A DNA stretch of 64,000 nt, from contig JAIXMQ010000024.1 of NCBI GenBank assembly GCA_025716855.1, forward strand, positions 124,001-188,000, written 5' to 3'. The stretch comes from Pilaira anomala (lineage: Eukaryota; Mucoromycota; Mucoromycetes; Mucorales; Mucoraceae). The notes below the pieces were generated by a model. The model searched no databases. It worked only from the letters and a program-made list of their open reading frames with translations, and was not told the DNA's origin. Positions 26,152 through 38,012 of this stretch are shown here, piece after piece. The stretch's first letter is position 1. Each line of letters opens with the position of its first letter. Made by a program: the position numbers and the translations under genes.

Positions 26152-27482
26152 CATTGCCAATATATATATATATATTTACCTTCACCATATTCTAAATTAT
26201 CTGAACTGATGGCTTGTTCTTCATCTGGAGGTTGTCCAGCTTCATCTGGGAATATATCGGTTGGTTTCTTGATACGTGGAGGATATGGTTTATGACTATC
26301 TAATGACTGTAATGATGGATAGTACTGACGATATGCGAAATAAGCAAATACGGTACCTATCACAAAAAAAAAAAAAATGTTGAATATCACAAAATCATCA
26401 TTTGATTCAAAATAAATTACCAAATATAGCTCCTACAAAGACATCAGTCCAATGGTGACGATAATCACGTACACGAGAGATTGCAATTAACAGTGCACCA
26501 AGAAATGGAATACTAAATACAAAACTCTTGTATGTATGCTATATAGAAGAGAGAAGGGGGGATATTCATTTAATACAATCTCTTTCTCTTTTTTTTTTGT
26601 CATGATTCACTTACACCACCTCTATCGAATAAATGCATTTTACCAGCAAGATAGAAAGACATGTAACCTAAACCAGCAAAGGAGACTATAGAAGAGTCAT
26701 TAGATATATTTTTTTTTTCGTGATATGTAGATATCCTCCCCCAAACTTACATGATGAATGACCACTAGGGAAACTTTTAAAACCATCAATCATTTCATAA
26801 GAATATGGATCCGTAGTACAGATAGTATAATTTAATAAACCGAGTGGTGGATTTTGAATGCCAGGTGGAGGAGCACATCTTTCAAACATATCAGGTCGTG
26901 GTCTACCTACTGTGATCTATTGAAATGATTGTTTTTAGAGCTTAATTCTAATCTATTTCAAACCCCATTTTTTTTTTTTTACCTTAACTACGTCTGTCAT
27001 CATGATCGTCATTGTTAGGGCCAATCCGAGTCCTAAATAAAAAAAGGTTAAAAAAAAATTACGTATTATTTTCCCGATCGTTGTTTAATTTATTTTTTTA
27101 CCTAATAAACCACTATGAAAATCAATCCAATTTCGACGAAAGAAGCCAGCATAAAAGATGATTGTTAAAATAGGTACAAGAATTGCAATAACCTAGGGTT
27201 GTTGTTGGTGGTAGTAGTAGGGAGTGAATAAATAAATATACAAAAAGAAATTTATATATATATATATATATATACCATTAATAACCAAACTGGGACAGAT
27301 TCGTTGACTTTATATGTATGCATTAATGATGTATCGTTGATAGAAAATTGTCGGTGAAAGGGTTGAATAGAATCAATAGCGAAAAAGATGATGGCCATCG
27401 TAAATACCAACACCCAATCTTTGCCATAACTAATAAAGAGTTTTTTTCTATGTGAATTTTTAAATTTTAATTTAAAGGCCAT
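25894..27482 (-). CDS. PAP2-family lipid phosphate phosphatase (Dpp1/Lpp1-like)
   Basis: Integral membrane phosphatase acting on phosphatidic acid, diacylglycerol pyrophosphate or related lipids. Exons 27482-27276, 27192-27102, 27032-26983, 26916-26751, 26685-26615, 26538-26421 and 26356-26180 are in phase. The three PAP2 motifs are intact: KITVGRPRP, PSGHSS and SRVRDYRHHWTDV (catalytic His and nucleophile His included). About six hydrophobic segments surround them. The C-terminal exon is uncertain. Splicing in phase to the acceptor near 26115 reads a short tail ending at a stop at 26054. The long, Ser/Thr/Asn-rich frame that looks coding (NIRTVTERRSTVGARPTRND to the stop at 25894) is one base out of phase. 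The poly(A) tract just before this exon could hide an indel. Confidence 0.85.
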
Positions 27483-28825
27483 CGATGGAAGAACAGATAA
27501 AAAATTTTACAGCTGAAAGAAGAAAAAATATAAAAATAAAATAAAAAAAAAAGCTTTTTAAGAAGCAAAAAAAAAAAAAAAAAAAAAAAAATATGACGTT
27601 TTGCAATTAACCGGACTTTTTTTTTATTTTATTTTTATGCTTACCACTTTTGTGATATATTTACTCATCAGAGAGAAGAGTACAAAGGCGATCCTTATCC
27701 TAATTTGAAAAGTTTACCAAAATTACTTCAGAAGATCGACTACTAAATAGGCTGTTAACTGCTTTAAATCTAGTTTCTAACTACTCTCGTTCATTATATA
27801 ATAGGCTCTTGGCAACTTCTTTTAATTCTTCTATAAAAGAACTGATGGAACTTTCTACTATTGTATGATAAAAATTTTTTTTTTTATATACTTTACAATC
27901 ATTCAATTGATTTCATAATGCACTCATATACACATGGAATCATTTCATTATACTGATTGATTTTACAAATAATATCTTTAAACTTGATCTGTCACTATTT
28001 TCATAGTTTTACAAAAAGGACTACTTGATTTTATTCATATACATCCTTCTTTTCTTTTTTTTTTTTATACGTAAAATTGACGTCAAGATGCCAGAACTGC
28101 TGTGATCTGGTAAACACAAATATTATGTAATATCAGATGAAAGGTCAAGTAAATACATGTGCGATAACTTGGATTGCCTCATTTGGAACTGTTTTTTTTA
28201 AACAGTTTATATATGCCAGCAGCAGTGTGCAGATTTAAAATCAACAAAGATAATTTACTCAGTATATAGGTGTATAAAAAAAGAGAGAGAATTTCATCTG
28301 TGTGGACTAATTGATATAAAAAGTAATATATATCCCTTCTTTTTATCGCCGCATATATACATATTAGCTTTCAGTTTGAGTAAATCCAGGAACCAAAATA
28401 GATTAATAAAAGAAACAGTTTTTATTACAAAAACGTTTATTTATTAGAGATTCTGTTTTCAATGTGAGTATGTCTTAAATGACTCCTCCCCCCTTTTTGT
28501 TTTACTTCTTCCAATATCTTGGATTTCTTTTTCTCTCTCCCTTAATACGGAAATCGTTTGAGAGAGAGGCTTTTTTTTTTTTTTTTTTTATGCCGAAATA
28601 CTAACAAATAATTATAATTTTTTTTACAGTATTTTGTGTGTGCGTGTGTACATACATCAATCTTTATACCAAACAATACAAAATACCACGTGCAAAATTC
28701 AGGTCAAACTGATAAATATATTAGTGTACTACCCCTTCTTACTCTTTTTTTTTTTTTCTTTAACAATATATAAATATATACAACATAATTCCTTCTTCTT
28801 TTTTTTTTTTTTTCATTAACTTCTC
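27483..28825. other. Intergenic; possible short gene remnant near 27.63-27.87 kb
   Basis: AT-rich. The plus strand at about 27712-27870 reads KITSEDRLLNRLLTALNLVS and continues to a stop near 27870, a helical, coding-like stretch, but without a clear start or in-phase upstream exon. The rest is T/A-rich, with the promoter of the next gene after 28.6 kb. Confidence 0.4.
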
Positions 28826-29716
28826 ATGTTGTATAGTCCAACAGTTCGAAAAAAACTTAACGCAGCTACAGTAATAAAACCAAAAAATAATCAACGACCA
28901 ATATCTTTAGATTCCAACAAGTTTTCAAGTAGTCAGGGTAATGTAAAGTCTAGTAGTTCTGATGATCGAAAGGAAATGAATAAAATTCAACACTATAAAT
29001 CAACCCATAAACCAAGTCGTCTAGCTAAACCCAGTAAAAGTGAGACGACTATCAGTAGTCTTCCGATTGCATTCACCCGAACTTCATCTTGCTCACAACC
29101 TTTATATACCAGAAAGTGTTCAAGTAACGAGACTACCATCATTAAAAGTGCACATAAAAAGGAACATGATATTGTAGAAGAAGAAGAAGAAGAGGAAGAG
29201 GAAGAAGAAGAAAGTGAATTACAAAAATTAAATAGTAGGTTAAAGACAACCTTTTTAGATGTGATTGAGTCTTCTACAGATCAAGAAGAAGAAGATATTG
29301 TAGACATGATTCGAAGTCAATTAGATGCACAAACGGTCCGTATACGTCGATTAGAAAGAGCATTAAAGGAAAAGGACGAAATAAAAGAAGATGATGGAGA
29401 TATGATTCCATTCTTATTAAAACGGTATCCACACGCCATGGATATTTATAAGAAACAAATTGAACAAACTCAATTCAATCAACAATTAGAGACTTGTATT
29501 GATCAGTTTGAAGCTCAAAAACAAAAGATGATGGAAGAACATCAACGGAACTTTCAAATTTTAAAACAAAAGTATCGAAGTCGATTTGATGATATTGTTG
29601 AAAGAATGATAAGTGATCCTTCTAGATTGGATGATGAATGGGCCAGAAGAGTTAAAAAGGATGCTGATGATAGAATTGAAGAAATGAAACGATTTCTTCA
29701 TCATAAAAAACATTAA
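28826..29716 (+). CDS. Acidic coiled-coil protein, unrecognised
   Basis: Single-exon frame of 296 residues. Residues 1-110 are basic and Ser/Thr-rich, probably disordered. An uninterrupted run of Glu follows at about residues 117-128. The C-terminal 170 residues are strongly helical (RSQLDAQTVRIRRLERALKE, ETCIDQFEAQKQKMMEEHQR), predicting a coiled coil. It has no transmembrane segment. I do not recognise a family; a cytoskeletal or centrosome-like role would be a guess. Base and codon use match the neighbouring genes, and the length of the frame in such AT-rich DNA supports a real gene. Confidence 0.7.
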   Translation: MLYSPTVRKKLNAATVIKPKNNQRPISLDSNKFSSSQGNVKSSSSDDRKEMNKIQHYKSTHKPSRLAKPSKSETTISSLPIAFTRTSSCSQPLYTRKCSSNETTIIKSAHKKEHDIVEEEEEEEEEEEESELQKLNSRLKTTFLDVIESSTDQEEEDIVDMIRSQLDAQTVRIRRLERALKEKDEIKEDDGDMIPFLLKRYPHAMDIYKKQIEQTQFNQQLETCIDQFEAQKQKMMEEHQRNFQILKQKYRSRFDDIVERMISDPSRLDDEWARRVKKDADDRIEEMKRFLHHKKH

Positions 29717-30697
29717 ATATATACATATATCTCACTCACTCTTTTCATAATAATAAAAACTGTAAATAATAAGAAGATAATTGGTACGATTTTATTCGTT
29801 TTACCCTACATTCAGTGTCTATTGAACCCATCACCCAGTTGGCTAACTCTCTTGACATTACATAATATGAATCATTGGGTTTTGCTACACAGTGGAATAT
29901 GTAAGTTGCTTCGACTGTCATAAAAGCCCTACAGAATTCTTCTTGCCTCGTAATATATTACAATGTATGTATATATACACTGGGAGAAGTCACATCTGTA
30001 TTCATCAATGCAATTCGATCTAGATTTTTTTTTTTATATATATACCTGTACCTTATTACACGAGATAGAGTAAAGTTTTGGTTTGATTTGCATATGAATT
30101 TATATAAAAAGCTTTTAATGTTATGATATAGTGGTACAACATGAAAAATCTGCTTATTTATTACTTCTTTGTTCCACGAAAACCCTTTTTTTTTTTAAGT
30201 TGTAATAAAAATTGATCTAAAGAGAGTTGCTATTTAGCAGAATACAACTTTTTTTTAGTCGTTTTATTTCAGTCAGGACGTAATGGTAGTCCTCCAAACA
30301 CACATACTTTATTATCCACTAAAAAAAAAAGAGAGCTTAATAGCGTATAATATATCTGATTTTTACTTGGAATCTTTCATCTTCTGGAATGAAAAACGTG
30401 TGTATTATACGAATACATGCCGGAGTTCACGACTTTTTTTTTTTATTGAGAAAGGGGGAAACTTCTAGCCCTTTTCTTTTTTTTAACATGGTTTGTGTAC
30501 AAAAATAGGATGCGTTATTTTTTTTGTCAATTAATTCAAGAGGTATTTTATAAATGACGCAGCCCAGACTGTACTTTTTTTTTTTCTTTTTTTTTTTTAC
30601 ATTGGTGAGAAAAAGACATCTTCTGATAATAACAAATAAATACATCATTCAATCTGTCCTACAGTATATTCAAAAAAAGTGAAAGAAAGAAAGAGAG

Positions 30698-30734
<37 letters not shown>

Positions 30735-31222
30735 TTTTTCTGTTTTATCATATAATCTGAATCTTGATCAGGAATACAGTGAGAAAAAGCGGGATTTTAT
30801 ATATATGTCAAATGTATTTTATATAAATGAAAACCTTTTTCTCACTCTAAACTTACAATAGTTAATTTAACTATATTATTAATATGCATAAAAAAATATG
30901 TCTAATATTATAAAAATATGCATTTCTTTTTAACCATTTGTATATTTTGGCGCCATTGAACGCTATTTTTTTTTTTTAACATATGAAAGTTAGCGGTATA
31001 AATATATAAAAAAAAGGGTAACTCAAGAAGGTATTTTCTTAAATAGAGTTTTTTAAATATGAGATGAGGAGAGTACCCTGCAATTATTGTTCATTCTTTG
31101 ACAAACATTTGCATAGGCTCTTTTTTATTTTCTGTTGGTTGAAGAAATCGTTTGTTTTCTTTTTTCTTGTGAGTGGTATTAAAATAAAAAAAGAATCTGT
31201 CGTGATGTGTGCCTGACCCTTG

Positions 31223-31253
<31 letters not shown>

Positions 31254-31698
31254 ACCCCATCCTCAATTTTCTCCTTTTGTTACAACTACTCTATACAGAC
31301 GTCATTTTCATCTTTTTTGTTACAAATAAAGAAAAAAAAAAAGAGAGACCAACAAAGCACACACACACACACACACACACACTTACACATACCAAAAAGC
31401 AGGCAACATACGATTTATCTATTCCCGGATTGAATCGGAGCCATTCTTTAAAAATACGATTTATTTTGCATAAATATTATCCTGTTGTTGTTGTTGTGTG
31501 AGAATATAACTTGTTTTTGTTTATTTTAAAAAAAAAAGAAGTATGTATTAGAGTGTGTGGGAAATGATTTGTTGTTGTGATGTTACTAGTTTCTATTTTA
31601 TGTCTTTTTCGAAAGGCTTGGGGGAAAGTGTAAGGGTCGTCAGCTGAGATTTAATAGATTGTGTATAATGTGTGTGTGTGTGTACGTGCGAGATGGAT

Positions 31699-31752
<54 letters not shown>

Positions 31753-31843
31753 CATATAAACCTTTTCAACATTTCCCCTCTTTTTTTTTTCTTTCTTCTT
31801 CAACTTTTTTTTTTTTTTTAATTTTTTATCTATAAAAAAAAAA
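29717..31843. other. Long intergenic region with microsatellites
   Basis: Contains a (GA)n tract (about 30700-30728), a (CA)n tract (about 31360-31382), a (GT)n tract (about 31670-31682) and a T run of about 49 nt (31702-31750), followed by a CATATAAACC TATA-like box at about 31753. The second half is the glycogen phosphorylase promoter and leader. Open frames here are made of repeats and are not credible. Confidence 0.55.
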
Positions 31844-34558
31844 ATGACTGTCCCTGCTGCAAAATCTGCAACAAGTACAACTCCAGAAACTTCTTCAGAT
31901 AAGGAAACATCCAGTGGTGGTAGTGGTGGTGGTGGTAGACCGCGTCGAGTCTCTATGCCTAAACTTACACGTCGTTTAACCAATGTCGTCATTCATGTGG
32001 ATAACGATAGTAAAGTAGAGACGGTGACACCCAACAGTGTGCCTACACGGGACATCAAACATGAAGTCCTTGACGACAGCGTGCTTCAGAGATGGAAGAA
32101 GAACATTGTACCCGAGAAGAGTGATCCAGAGTCAATTGAGGCAGATATTGTCCATCATACCATTACCACATTATGCCGTGGTGTTTATAACCTTGATAAG
32201 TTAGCCATGTATCAAGCCACGGCTCATTCAGTTCGTGATCGTTTGTTGGAGGACTGGAACTTGACTCAGGAAGCATTGCATCGTGAAAACCCTAAACGGT
32301 GTTACTACATGTCTATGGAATTTTTGATTGGTCGTGCACTGGATAACGCCTTGCACTGTCTTCAGGTCAAGAAGAGTTACAGTGAAAGTGTCAAGAACCT
32401 TGGGTTTAGTTTAGAGGACTTGCTTTGTGAAGAAAAGGATGCTGCTTTAGGTAACGGAGGTCTAGGTCGTTTAGCCGCTTGTTACATGGATTCTGCTGCT
32501 ACACAAGACTATCCTACTTGGGGTTATGGTTTACGTTACCAATATGGTATCTTTAAGCAAATGATTAAGGAAGGATTTCAGACAGAAATGCCTGATTACT
32601 GGCTTAATTTTGATAACCCTTGGGAATTCCCTCGTGCTGATATTCGTTATGAAGTGCGTTTTCATGGTTATGTAGCTACCAAGATGAATGAAAAGGGTGA
32701 GACGCGTATGACTTGGGAAGGCGGTGATCGAGTGCAAGCGATGGCTTATGATGTTCCTATTCCTGGATTTGATACAAAAGGGTGTGGTAATATCCGTCTT
32801 TGGTCCTCCAAGCCCTTAAACACGTTTGATTTTGATTCTTTCAATGCGGGTGATTATGATCGTTCCGTTGCAGAACAAACCGCCGCACAAAACTTAACTT
32901 CTGTCTTGTATCCTAACGATAACCATTTGGTGGGTAAAGAACTTCGATTGAAACAAGAATATTTCTTTGTGAGTGCTTCTTTGCAAGATATCATTCATCG
33001 TTTCAAACGCGCTAATTGTCCTTGGAAAGATTTCCCAGATAAGGTAGCCGTTCAGATGAACGACACACATCCTACTTTGGCCGTACCTGAACTTCAACGT
33101 ATCTTGGTAGATGAAGAAGGGTTGGAATGGGATGATGCATGGGATATTGTGACGCGTACTTTTGCATTTACAAACCATACTGTCTTACCTGAAGCACTTG
33201 AATGTTGGTCTGTACCGATGATGGAAAAGATCTTGCCACGTCATATGCAAATTATTTATGACATCAATTTATTCTTTTTGCAAAAGGTTGAAAAGATGTT
33301 TATGGGTGATCGTGAGTTACTTAAGCGTATCTCCATCATTGAAGAAGGATCTCCTCAACAAGTCCGTATGGCCTTCTTGGCTGTGGTGGGTTCTCATACT
33401 GTCAATGGTGTTGCTGCTTTACACTCTGATTTGATTCGAAAGTATTTGTTTAATGATTTCATCAAGTACTATGGACCTGAGAAATTCGTCAATATTACAA
33501 ACGGTATCACGCCTCGTCGTTGGCTCTATCAATCGAACCCAGGATTACGTGATTTGATTACAAAGACACTTGGTTCTGAAGCATAGGCTACTAAATTGGA
33601 TTTATTACAAGGTTTAAAGAAACATGCAAAGGATGCCAAGTTCCAATCTCAATGGGCTGCAGTCAAGCTTCATAACAAAGAACGATTAGCTGCTTGGATC
33701 AAGACAAATATGGGTATTACTGTGAACCCTGAAGCCTTATTTGATATTCAAGTCAAGCGTATTCATGAGTATAAGCGTCAATACATGAATATCTTATCTG
33801 TCATCTATCGTTATCAAAGTCTCAAGAAGATGTCTTCTGAAGATCTTGTTCAACAAGTTCCTCGCGTTGTGATCTTTGGTGGTAAAGCGGCCCCTGGTTA
33901 CTATATTGCCAAGTTGGTGATCAAGTTAATTAATAGTGCAGCCGAAGTCATTAATAACGACAAGAGTATTCAAGATATGTTGAAGGTAGTGTTTATTCCT
34001 GATTACAATGTTTCACTTGCAGAAATTATTGTACCTGCCTCCGATATTTCACAACATATCTCTACTGCAGGTACAGAAGCCTCCGGTACTTCCAACATGA
34101 AGTTTGTATTGAATGGTGGATTAATCTTGGGTACAGTGGATGGAGCAAATATCGAGATTGGAGAACAGATTGGGGATGAGAATATTTTCATGTTTGGTGT
34201 ACTTTCTCATGAAGTCGATGATATTCGTCATAATCAAAAGTATCATGGTCTCTTAATGGATCCTTCACTTCAGGTTGTGATTGACTCAATTCAAGGAGGT
34301 CAATTTGGTGATTCAGCTATCTTTGGTCCACTTATCAATACGTTAACTTATGGTGGTGATTATTATCTTATTTCTGCTGATTTCAAGTCTTATCTTCAAA
34401 AACATACTGAAGTAGATGAAACTTATAGAGATAAAGAAGCTTGGATCAAAAAGTCAATCATGTGTACTGCTGGTATGGGTTTCTTCTCTTCTGATCGTTC
34501 TGTTCGTGAATATGCTGAAAGAATTTGGAAATTAAAGCCTTTCAAAGTTGAAGCTTAA
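31844..34558 (+). CDS. gph1: Glycogen phosphorylase, interrupted by an in-frame TAG
   Basis: Breaks alpha-1,4 links of glycogen with phosphate to give glucose-1-phosphate; cytosolic, PLP-dependent. The frame runs 905 codons without introns, the normal length, but codon 581 (33584-33586) is TAG. The same frame continues at once with ATKLDLLQGLKKHAKD and is intact to the true stop at 34556-34558. The PLP site EASGTSNMKFVLNGG is present with the Schiff-base Lys at codon 753, so a product ending at codon 580 would lack it. N-terminal hallmarks include GNGGLGRLAACYMDS. Residues RPRRVS (Ser37) and RRLT (Thr46) resemble protein kinase A sites; fungal phosphorylases are activated by N-terminal phosphorylation. 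At this position I would expect Trp, and TGG to TAG is one transition. It may be a real nonsense mutation, a sequencing error or readthrough. Confidence 0.93.
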
Positions 34559-34699
34559 AAGGATATTTAGCTTGATCAATAATATATTTTTTTTTTGTCA
34601 TTTTATTTTATTAATAAAAAAAAAAAAAAAAAAGATCATATACTCCTACTTATATAATAACGGTCCATTCTTTTAATAAGGAAATAAAATATGTTCTAA

Positions 34700-35546
34700 T
34701 TATACTTCCCAAGCAATAATTTCTCTAAAAGTAAAAGATACACGTCTATCTCTATGAATTAAAATACCATCTACAGTTTCTTCAAGATCTTTTGAGATGC
34801 TATGTTTATACTTGTATCTAGCGTCTAAAGTCAAAATAGCTAAAGACCTACGAGCTATAATTAAATGTTAATATATATATATATTTTCATGCATATTCAT
34901 TTGCATAAACTTACGAAGCAGAATATCAATTGATTGGTCCTCACAAGTAAATCTCATAATACAATCTGATAATAATGATAGTGATATAATGACAGGTCCA
35001 AATAAAGCGGGTGCATCTTAATCAAAATGGCGTTTCTTAGTTACAGTTGGGGGTTCCCTTATTTTTTTTTAAAAAAATTATGTAAATTACCTATATGAGG
35101 CATAATGCCTTGTCCTGCATTATACTCATTAATGAGCAGATGGTTTGGATGATTAGGCATCCAATTATTTTCCATGATACGGTTTACCATAAAGTGGACA
35201 GGATCAGGAAATGGACCATATTCTTCCAAAACCTTTCTATTGTAATATATAAATCATACTGAATGGATAATAAACTGTTGAGAAGGAGTACCTATAGCGA
35301 TAACTGAATAAATGACCATACTGTTGTGTTCTTCTTTTTAATTCTGGATTGGGACTAGACACAAACTATAAATAGAAGAGTAAGGGGGGCTATGATGCCA
35401 ATGATTTCTTCCTTTTACCTTATGCCTAAACCAGACCAGGTTTGACTATCTGCAAATTCTACTAAATCTTTTTCTTCTTGTACTGAGACTGCGTCATATA
35501 CAACATACAATCCAGGTACCTTTTCACTATAGTCTTTTATATTCAT
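34700..35546 (-). CDS. AlkB-type 2OG-Fe(II) dioxygenase (ALKBH8/6-like)
   Basis: Probable iron(II)/2-oxoglutarate oxygenase acting on nucleic acid or modified tRNA bases. Exons 35546-35419, 35354-35292, 35236-35091, 35016-34915 and 34854-34700 give 197 residues. Iron ligands are visible: H-x-D in GIMPHIDAP and the distal His in YKHSIS. The 2OG-binding Arg region is RRVSFTFRE. The segment LLPRRSLAILTLDARYKYKH closely resembles the AlkB domain of ALKBH8, but there is no RRM or methyltransferase domain, so it is a stand-alone AlkB domain. At exon 2, two AGs lie 11 nt apart and only the distal one (35355-35356) keeps the frame. The gene is divergent from U1-C, with 185 bp between start codons. 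Confidence 0.82.
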
Positions 35547-35731
35547 ATCAACAAATGATGTTAAAGAGAGAAAGAGAAATAAAAAAAAAAGGGATTGTTT
35601 TTTTTTTCTTCTTGTTAGGGCTTTAGAAGAGCGTCACATTTTCGTCTATTTTTTTCTTATTTTTTTTTTATTTTATTTTATTTATTTTTTTTTTTTTTTC
35701 TGTATAAGCTGTAATACTTTTTCATTAAATA

Positions 35732-36591
35732 ATGCCAAAGTATTATTGTGGTAACTTCAATTTATATTCATATCATGCTTACAAGTAGCATAACATACTC
35801 CTTTTTCTTTTTTTTTTTATAATAGAATATTGTGATATTTTCTTGACACACGACAGTTGTAAATACATTTTTTTTTTAAGAGTAGAGACGAAAATACATA
35901 GACGATTGACGACCCATTTTTATTTATTTTATAGCGTCCGTTAGAAAAGCACATAATGCAGGAAAGAATCATATTTTAAATGTTCGTAATTATTATGCAG
36001 GTAACGAAAGAAAGACCCTGATGAAAGAGAAAGAAAGACGATTGACATTGTTTAAATAGAAATCAGTCACGATAAAGCACAATCGATTATTGATGAAATA
36101 ACAAGAGCATATGATGTAGCTGAAGCAGGTAATATTCGTAGTATACTTTGACGTGTTTTTCTCTAAACAACCTTATAGTTTTACCTGCGCAATATGCTGG
36201 ATATCCTCAAATACCTTATGGAGGAGCACCATGTAAGAATTATTTTTTTTTTTTAAAAAAAAAAGAGCATAAAAGTATGATACTTATTGGTCATTTTTTT
36301 TTAGTTGGCGGACCACCTCCACCTAATGCATTTGGTGGTAGACCACCTCCACCTCATATGATGGGTAGACCCGGGTTTCCTTTCCCTCCTCCACCTCCAG
36401 GACAATTCATGCCACCACCACCTGGCTTCCGTCCTCCTCCCGGTCAACGTCCTCCACCTCCACCAGGTATGTTTGGTGGTCCACCTCCACCTCCTCCAGG
36501 ATTCTATGGTCCTCCTGGCGGTCAAGCAGGTCCTCCTGGTGGCCAAGCAGGCCCTCCTCCTATGTCTGCCCCTCCTCCACCTTCTTCTTAA
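35732..36591 (+). CDS. yhc1: U1 small nuclear ribonucleoprotein C (U1-C)
   Basis: U1 snRNP protein that stabilises pairing of U1 with the 5' splice site. Exons 35732-35750, 35826-35858, 35935-36000, 36060-36128, 36179-36232 and 36305-36591 give 175 residues. The N-terminus is the U1-type matrin zinc finger: [20 protein letters not shown] followed by RKAHNAGKNH (Cys6, Cys9, His24, His30). The conserved helix ending NVRNYYAEIS follows. The second half is Pro/Gly-rich, as usual for the family. The first exon is only 19 nt and the second 33 nt. The antisense frame of the Pro-rich part is a shadow. Confidence 0.95.
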
Positions 36592-36774
36592 AAATTATAA
36601 TAATAAATAAACATGTGAAATATTGTAAAAAAAAATAAAGCGTAATTGTTTATTATGCCCCCCCACGTGCAACGTGTTTAAAAAAAAAAGAAAAAAAAAA
36701 AGACCCTTTTTTTATTTCCAACTTATTTTTCTTTTTCTTTTTTTTTTTTTTTTTTGTTTCTTACGCTAAAAACT

Positions 36775-37988
36775 ATGGGAGCTATATTTTCAAGAGAAAA
36801 GGTAAGAAGATAGTAATGGTAAAAAAAAGGTGAAAAAAAAAACTAACAAAGTGCTTAGACGGATTCAAAAGACTTTGAAAAGATTCTTTCTGAATTGGAT
36901 ATCAATATTCAAAAGGCAGAAAGCCGATTGTCCGAGATCAAAATTAGACAACGTAGAACGAGTTTCATGTGGATTATATATTCACTTGTAATTTGGGTAG
37001 GTTGCGTGTTTTATTTATTTTATCAAATGAACCAAGTTGACGTGGCTACCGAGCAATGGTTGTTAACTGCCATCCCAGTTTTGGCGTTACCAGCAGGGTA
37101 AAAAAAAAAAGAGAAAAAGAAAGCATATAAAAAGTGACGTTAAGAAATAACACCATCTCGTAATTTATAGCATCTATTATATTCGAAAAGCTCTTGTCTG
37201 GTTTTATGAACAAAAACAAAAGAAGGAAGAAACCAATTTATTAAAGCTTCGTAAAGAACAAAAAGGTAAATTAGAGGAACTTAAGAAGAAGACATCTTAT
37301 TATTCCACCCAATCCTTGTTGGAGAGATACGATGAAGCTTTAGCAAAAAAGAAGGAAGAGGCTTTGAAACAAGAAAGATTACAACAAGAATTAAGACAAA
37401 GAAAACCTGTTTCGATGCCTGTTAGACCAAACCAACCTAATCATCATAATAATAATCCTCAAAGACCTTTTCCACCTACACAACAACAACAACAACAACA
37501 ACAGCAAATGCAACAGCAACAAATGCATAATCAACCTATTTTACCTCCACCTCGTACAGAACCACAATGGTATGATAAAATTGTAGATGCTTTAGTTGGT
37601 GATGCGGGACCCGAAACGAAATATGCTTTAATTTGTGCACATTGTTTCAATCATAACGGACTTGTAGCTAAAGAAGAATTTGATACCATCCGTAAAGTAT
37701 TTAATATATTTATTTATGTATAATGTTATTCATAAACTTTATTTAGAATATATTTGTCCTCAATGTAAACAATTTAACCCGTCACGTAAATCAAAGCAAG
37801 CCGTGATTGATCAAGTGGTTGGAACAAAACCAGAAGCGGAAGGAATAAAAAAGGATCTTTCCGTTGTGGAAGAAGAAGATACAGATCAAGTGATTGAAAA
37901 ATTAAAGGCTCAAATTGAATCTGATAAACAAGAATCTATTGGCGCTCGTGTAAGACAACGCCATAGTGTAGATGAAGATGAAGATTAA
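36775..37988 (+). CDS. lnp1: Lunapark-type ER junction protein
   Basis: Membrane protein that stabilises three-way junctions of the tubular endoplasmic reticulum. Exons 36775-36801, 36859-37097, 37171-37691 and 37747-37988 give 342 residues. The N-terminus MGAIFSREK fits N-myristoylation at Gly2, as in known Lunapark proteins. Two close hydrophobic segments (about residues 42-63 and 73-92) form the hairpin anchor, flanked by coiled coils. A Gln-rich tract follows (residues about 175-190). The C-terminal zinc ribbon is CAHC then CPQC, with the conserved ALICAHC and NG elements; here the intron falls between the two Cys pairs. Starts 183 bp after the U1-C stop; its own stop lies 24 bp from the stop of the convergent copper transporter. 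Confidence 0.93.
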
Positions 37989-38012
37989 AAAATGAAATAA
38001 AAATCATAGTCT

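Noticed and set aside
33587..34558. Reading the downstream half of the phosphorylase as a separate gene
   Set aside because: The frame continues directly from the upstream half with normal spacing and no promoter or ATG at the junction; it is one interrupted gene.
36301..36546. 81-codon minus-strand Trp/Arg-rich frame
   Set aside because: It is the complement of the Pro/Gly-rich tail of U1-C; composition is forced by the repeat.
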